From: Desulfosoma caldarium
GTDB taxonomy: Bacteria; Desulfobacterota; Syntrophobacteria; Syntrophobacterales; DSM-9756
Assembly (NCBI RefSeq): GCF_003751385.1
Contig: NZ_RJVA01000012.1
Location: forward strand, 186,001 to 250,000
Direction: 5' to 3'
Length of the DNA stretch: 64,000 nt
This document shows, in pieces, positions 61,160 to 64,000 of this stretch (positions are counted from its first letter, which is position 1; each line of letters opens with the position of its first letter). The translations under genes were made by a program, and so were the position numbers. The notes beneath the pieces were generated by a model. That model did no database searches. It was given only the letters and a program-made list of their open reading frames with translations, and was not told the DNA's origin.

Positions 61160-64000
61160 TTGTGGCTCTCCTCCTCCCCCAAGCGGGTTAACGCTTGGTC
61201 GTACCACATGAGGAGCTTGGGGTCTTCCTGGAGGATTTTGTCGGGAATCTTGCGGGCCACGGCGATAATTGTCGTGTAGTCGCGCTCCTGCCAGGCCTTT
61301 TTGAATCCAGCCCGAACCGCCTCGAGACGGAGCACCTTTAGGCGCTTCTGGCTGGACGTCCGATAGTCCTCAAATTCCTTGATCAACGAGCGCTCGCGCA
61401 GTTTCTCCAGGTCGCCGGCCTTGTTCGGATCGGGCACGTACCAGCGGTCCTTGGCGCGAGTGATGAGGACTGAGGACTGAGTGCTGAGTGAGCCCTTTTC
61501 CTCCATCGCCCGTCCAGTTGCAAGTTCCTGCTGGATGAGCTTGCGCATCTCCTCACTCTGTTTCATCCACGAGAGGATCTGGGCGGGGATCGGTCCCTTG
61601 CCATCATAGCGAAGGAAGTTTTGCTGCAACAGTTCCGAAAGCTCCAGCGTTTTCTCGTGCTTCTGCCAGCCGCCGATTTCCTTTAGGAACTTCGGGTGAA
61701 TTTCTTGGAAGGTTTGGGGCTTCTTGGTGAGCTGCTGCTTGAGCCACTGGATGGCCGACGACTCATCCGTGACAAAAAGCTGGAGCTGTAAAACCTCGCG
61801 GACCGTCATGCGCTTTTTGTCGTATTCGGCCACCTGTTCAGGAAGGAAGTACATGCCGTCCCGTTCCGGAAAGCGCTGGGCAAGCCCGGCATAAAACTCC
61901 GCTGCGGACATAGGCACGGTGACGCCGCGCTGAACGTGGAAGGCCACCATGCGGTCGAAAAGCAGATAGTTCTGGCGCTCGGCAACCACTTCGGCCTTGC
62001 CATCCTTGGAGACGAACACCGGGAGCTGCTTGAGATGATTACGGATGAAGTCCCAGACGCCTTCCTCCGTTCCCGCTTTGAGTTTAAACCGCTCCTCAAG
62101 CCCTCCGTTGGGCTTGTAGCAGGAGATGATTAGATCCTGCTTGACGGCGGATGCCGAAGTCACCTGCTTAAAAGATCCCTGCTGTTTATCCAAAGTGCGG
62201 ACGTCCGCAATGACAAACCCTGCCGTTTGCAGCGCCTCTTGAATGGCGTTCCAGACGGCATTTTTTGAATTGTGGAATTCTACGGTCATCCAGCGGCCCG
62301 GCTTCAGCACCCGGTAGAATTCCTTAAAGCATTCGGTCATCAGGCGCTGGTATTCGGCCAAACCCTTACCCTGAACCTTGTTCTCCACAGCTTCGGGCTT
62401 GTTGTTGGTAAAGACCCTGAGCCAAGATTCCCAAATGAAGTTAAGCTCCGAATACATCAGGTTCCCACCGAAAGGGGGGTCGGTAAATATGTAGTCAAAA
62501 GATGAATCGGACTCATCAAGAAAGGACGATGACCTTGAAGCTATCGCAACATACGAAACTAAACCGCGGGTTGTATATTTCTTGATTTTACGTTTCAGAA
62601 ATGCCAACGAATTAATTTCTCTTACCAAAGAGCTTACATACAAAGTACCCGATAGTTTACTCGGAAGTCCGAATGGGCGCTCACGATTCAGCAACGATGA
62701 GCCCTCCGTGCATGCAGTTACAACCCATAAGGCATGTAATAACCTTTTAAGACAATGTTGTGAGAAAACATCGAGCACCCACAAATTGCGCTTCGTATAA
62801 AAATGGTGCACATGGGTGATGCCGATACTGTCATTTCGACGTGATTCATCGCCATCCGGCATCCGGTCTGTGGGAAACCAATAGGGGATGTCCAGTTCTT
62901 CGATCTTCTGGATGAGTGCAAGGTCAAAGGCGTCGGGGAGTTTCTGGAACCGCTGCTTGCCTACGCTGTAGTTGATGAGCACCGGCACCTGCTTGGCTTG
63001 TCGAACGGTCTGGCCGATGGCTTTGTCGTATCTCGTCACCCAAGCGCGGTCCATGGTGCGCTTTGAGAGGCTGGCGTGACAGTGGGGACAGAAAAACGTA
63101 TCGTGGACCTTGCCTGCCTTTTTGTCCACCGCCGCCTCCCAGAAGATGACCTCTTTAATGCATTCGGGGCAGACAAAGACATCGGACCAGACGGTGTAGT
63201 TGATTTTGCCTAGGGCAAAGTGAATAGGGCTGCGTGCTGAGGACTGCGGAGTGAGCAGGGAACGGATCTCGTCGATGGTACTACATGCCTGGATTTTCTG
63301 TGCCCACGTTTCCGGCGACTCAGTCCTCACTGCTTCAACCTCGGTCCTGATCGTCCGATACATCCAGCCGCATTCGTCCTCGACCTCTTTGAGAATGCGT
63401 TTGGCTTCTCTCTCAAAGGCCTTCACATCCACCGGGGTGTTGTAGTTGTAGGCGATGAAGGTGGCGGCAGGCGATAGGTCATTGAGGATTGCGCGGCGGG
63501 CACCGAGCTTGGAAAAGGGCTTCCAGACACGCTTGCCTTTTTCATCGGTTTCCTGCTGGTAGATGGTGCCGTCATTATCCACCCTATAGCCGAGGGATTG
63601 GACCGCCGCCCTGTCGCCGCACATCTGGGCCGCTACGCCGGTCATGCCTGTTCCGCAGAATCCATCGAAGACAACATCCCCCGGTTCCGTGTAATGGAGG
63701 ATGTATCGCATGATGGCCTTGTGCGGCACCTTGGTGTGGTAGGCATGGGCGTTGTAGATCGGGTCGTTCTTGCCCTCGCTCACATCCGCGGCGAACGGTT
63801 CGCGGCTGTAAGGCTGGCTCGGGTCATAGGGCTTGCCGTAATGCTTGATGAAATCGGCAATGAACGGGTTCGGGCACGCGGTGTAGTACGGCGGGTCGGA
63901 AAGCGCCAGGATGTCCTCGTCCGAGCCGATGGGGAATCCGACTTCGTCCTTGTAGAGGCCCAGAAGGTCGCGGGTTGCGGATTCCGAGTCTCGGGTTTCG
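61156..64000 (-). CDS. pglX: BREX-3 PglX-type DNA methyltransferase (5' end beyond window)
   Basis: At least 948 residues, continuing past the right edge. The frame is open upstream of the apparent GTG at 63783 and includes LSDPPYYTACPNPFIADF, the DPPY catalytic motif. The SAM-binding DGFCGTGMTGVAAQMCG follows, then a zinc-ribbon-like FVCPECIKE...CPHCHASLS, and a second DPP motif YIFTDPPFGGNLMYSELNFI. This arrangement fits large adenine-specific methyltransferases (DUF1156/COG1743 type) that serve as PglX in type 3 BREX. A stretch at 62480-62870 between the motifs is more AT-rich. It may be the target-recognition segment. Two or three heptamer arrays lie in frame. Confidence 0.82.
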   Translation of the reverse strand, partial: ETRDSESATRDLLGLYKDEVGFPIGSDEDILALSDPPYYTACPNPFIADFIKHYGKPYDPSQPYSREPFAADVSEGKNDPIYNAHAYHTKVPHKAIMRYILHYTEPGDVVFDGFCGTGMTGVAAQMCGDRAAVQSLGYRVDNDGTIYQQETDEKGKRVWKPFSKLGARRAILNDLSPAATFIAYNYNTPVDVKAFEREAKRILKEVEDECGWMYRTIRTEVEAVRTESPETWAQKIQACSTIDEIRSLLTPQSSARSPIHFALGKINYTVWSDVFVCPECIKEVIFWEAAVDKKAGKVHDTFFCPHCHASLSKRTMDRAWVTRYDKAIGQTVRQAKQVPVLINYSVGKQRFQKLPDAFDLALIQKIEELDIPYWFPTDRMPDGDESRRNDSIGITHVHHFYTKRNLWVLDVFSQHCLKRLLHALWVVTACTEGSSLLNRERPFGLPSKLSGTLYVSSLVREINSLAFLKRKIKKYTTRGLVSYVAIASRSSSFLDESDSSFDYIFTDPPFGGNLMYSELNFIWESWLRVFTNNKPEAVENKVQGKGLAEYQRLMTECFKEFYRVLKPGRWMTVEFHNSKNAVWNAIQEALQTAGFVIADVRTLDKQQGSFKQVTSASAVKQDLIISCYKPNGGLEERFKLKAGTEEGVWDFIRNHLKQLPVFVSKDGKAEVVAERQNYLLFDRMVAFHVQRGVTVPMSAAEFYAGLAQRFPERDGMYFLPEQVAEYDKKRMTVREVLQLQLFVTDESSAIQWLKQQLTKKPQTFQEIHPKFLKEIGGWQKHEKTLELSELLQQNFLRYDGKGPIPAQILSWMKQSEEMRKLIQQELATGRAMEEKGSLSTQSSVLITRAKDRWYVPDPNKAGDLEKLRERSLIKEFEDYRTSSQKRLKVLRLEAVRAGFKKAWQERDYTTIIAVARKIPDKILQEDPKLLMWYDQALTRLGEEESHK
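61457..61491. repeat. BREX heptamer array, in pglX
   Basis: Units CGAGTGA, TGAGGAC, TGAGGAC, TGAGTGC, TGAGTGA; encodes SLSTQSSVLITR. Confidence 0.88.
63231..63258. repeat. BREX heptamer array, in pglX
   Basis: Units TGCGTGC, TGAGGAC, TGCGGAG, TGAGCAG; encodes LLTPQSSARS. An inverted short array (ACTCAGT, CCTCACT) lies at 63318-63331. Confidence 0.75.

Noticed and set aside
1-64000. tRNA or rRNA genes
   Set aside because: No cloverleaf with T-loop GGTTCGAATC-type sequence or rRNA-like stretch was recognised by eye in the intergenic regions; a covariance scan would be needed to exclude them fully.
53527-64000. DISARM instead of BREX
   Set aside because: The presence of a PglZ-type phosphatase with the SNF2 helicase, PglX-like methyltransferase and a terminal brxA-like gene fits BREX type 3; no phospholipase D or DUF1998 gene is seen.

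Overview
The window reads like a chromosomal segment of a GC-rich, probably anaerobic Desulfobacterota-type bacterium (Syntrophobacterales / sulfate-reducer-like). This is inferred from the dense acyl-CoA metabolism, an MttB-superfamily methyltransferase and gene style. No rRNA, tRNA or taxonomic marker is present, so the placement is an inference.

Layout. (1) 0-4.4 kb, + strand: a tight housekeeping run of an RlmI-like rRNA methyltransferase, an MlaC-like lipid-transport protein, RadC, a quinone oxidoreductase and an ABC ATPase. (2) 4.5-7.8 kb, - strand: a MerR regulator, acyl-CoA ligase and acyl-CoA dehydrogenase operon behind a LiuR-like promoter/operator. (3) 8.1-26.1 kb, - strand: a large methylated-amine locus. 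It runs soxB-soxD-soxA-soxG (heterotetrameric sarcosine oxidase), then a four-gene glycine-betaine/osmoprotectant ABC transporter with CBS domains, then an enormous 1830-residue GlmS-like amidotransferase/SIS protein, then an MttB-like methyltransferase, a SAM-dependent methyltransferase and a decayed metK. Together these suggest import of betaine-like compounds and stepwise demethylation to glycine, with an unexplained amidotransferase-type enzyme in the middle. (4) 26-27.7 kb: a gene graveyard with fragments of RpiR-type and MerR-type regulators. (5) 27.7-44.2 kb, mostly + strand: a beta-oxidation-like set (three more CoA ligases, crotonase, MaoC hydratase, SDR, two acyl-CoA dehydrogenases, a thiolase and a thiolase-fold/zinc-ribbon/OB partner lacking the catalytic cysteine) ending in a TetR regulator. 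It is interrupted by an SPFH pseudogene, 121-bp direct repeats and a 24-unit heptamer array. (6) 44.2-50.1 kb: an IS3-like remnant, manA, a FadL-type outer-membrane porin, an isochorismatase-like hydrolase and an NtrC-type response regulator. (7) 50.1-53.5 kb: an AT-richer accessory patch with a small secreted protein, a dead secreted beta-sandwich protein, a broken IS3-like element and a repeat module shared with the 44-kb remnant. (8) 53.5-64 kb, - strand: a type-3-like BREX phage-defence operon, pglX (running off the window), an inserted protein with a HEPN-type R-x4-H motif, brxHII, a broken four-helix-bundle gene, pglZ and brxA.

The most notable signals are the giant GlmS-like protein in the sarcosine/betaine operon, the HEPN-like insertion in the BREX operon, and a family of heptanucleotide repeat arrays embedded inside nearly every BREX gene but absent from the inserted HEPN gene.
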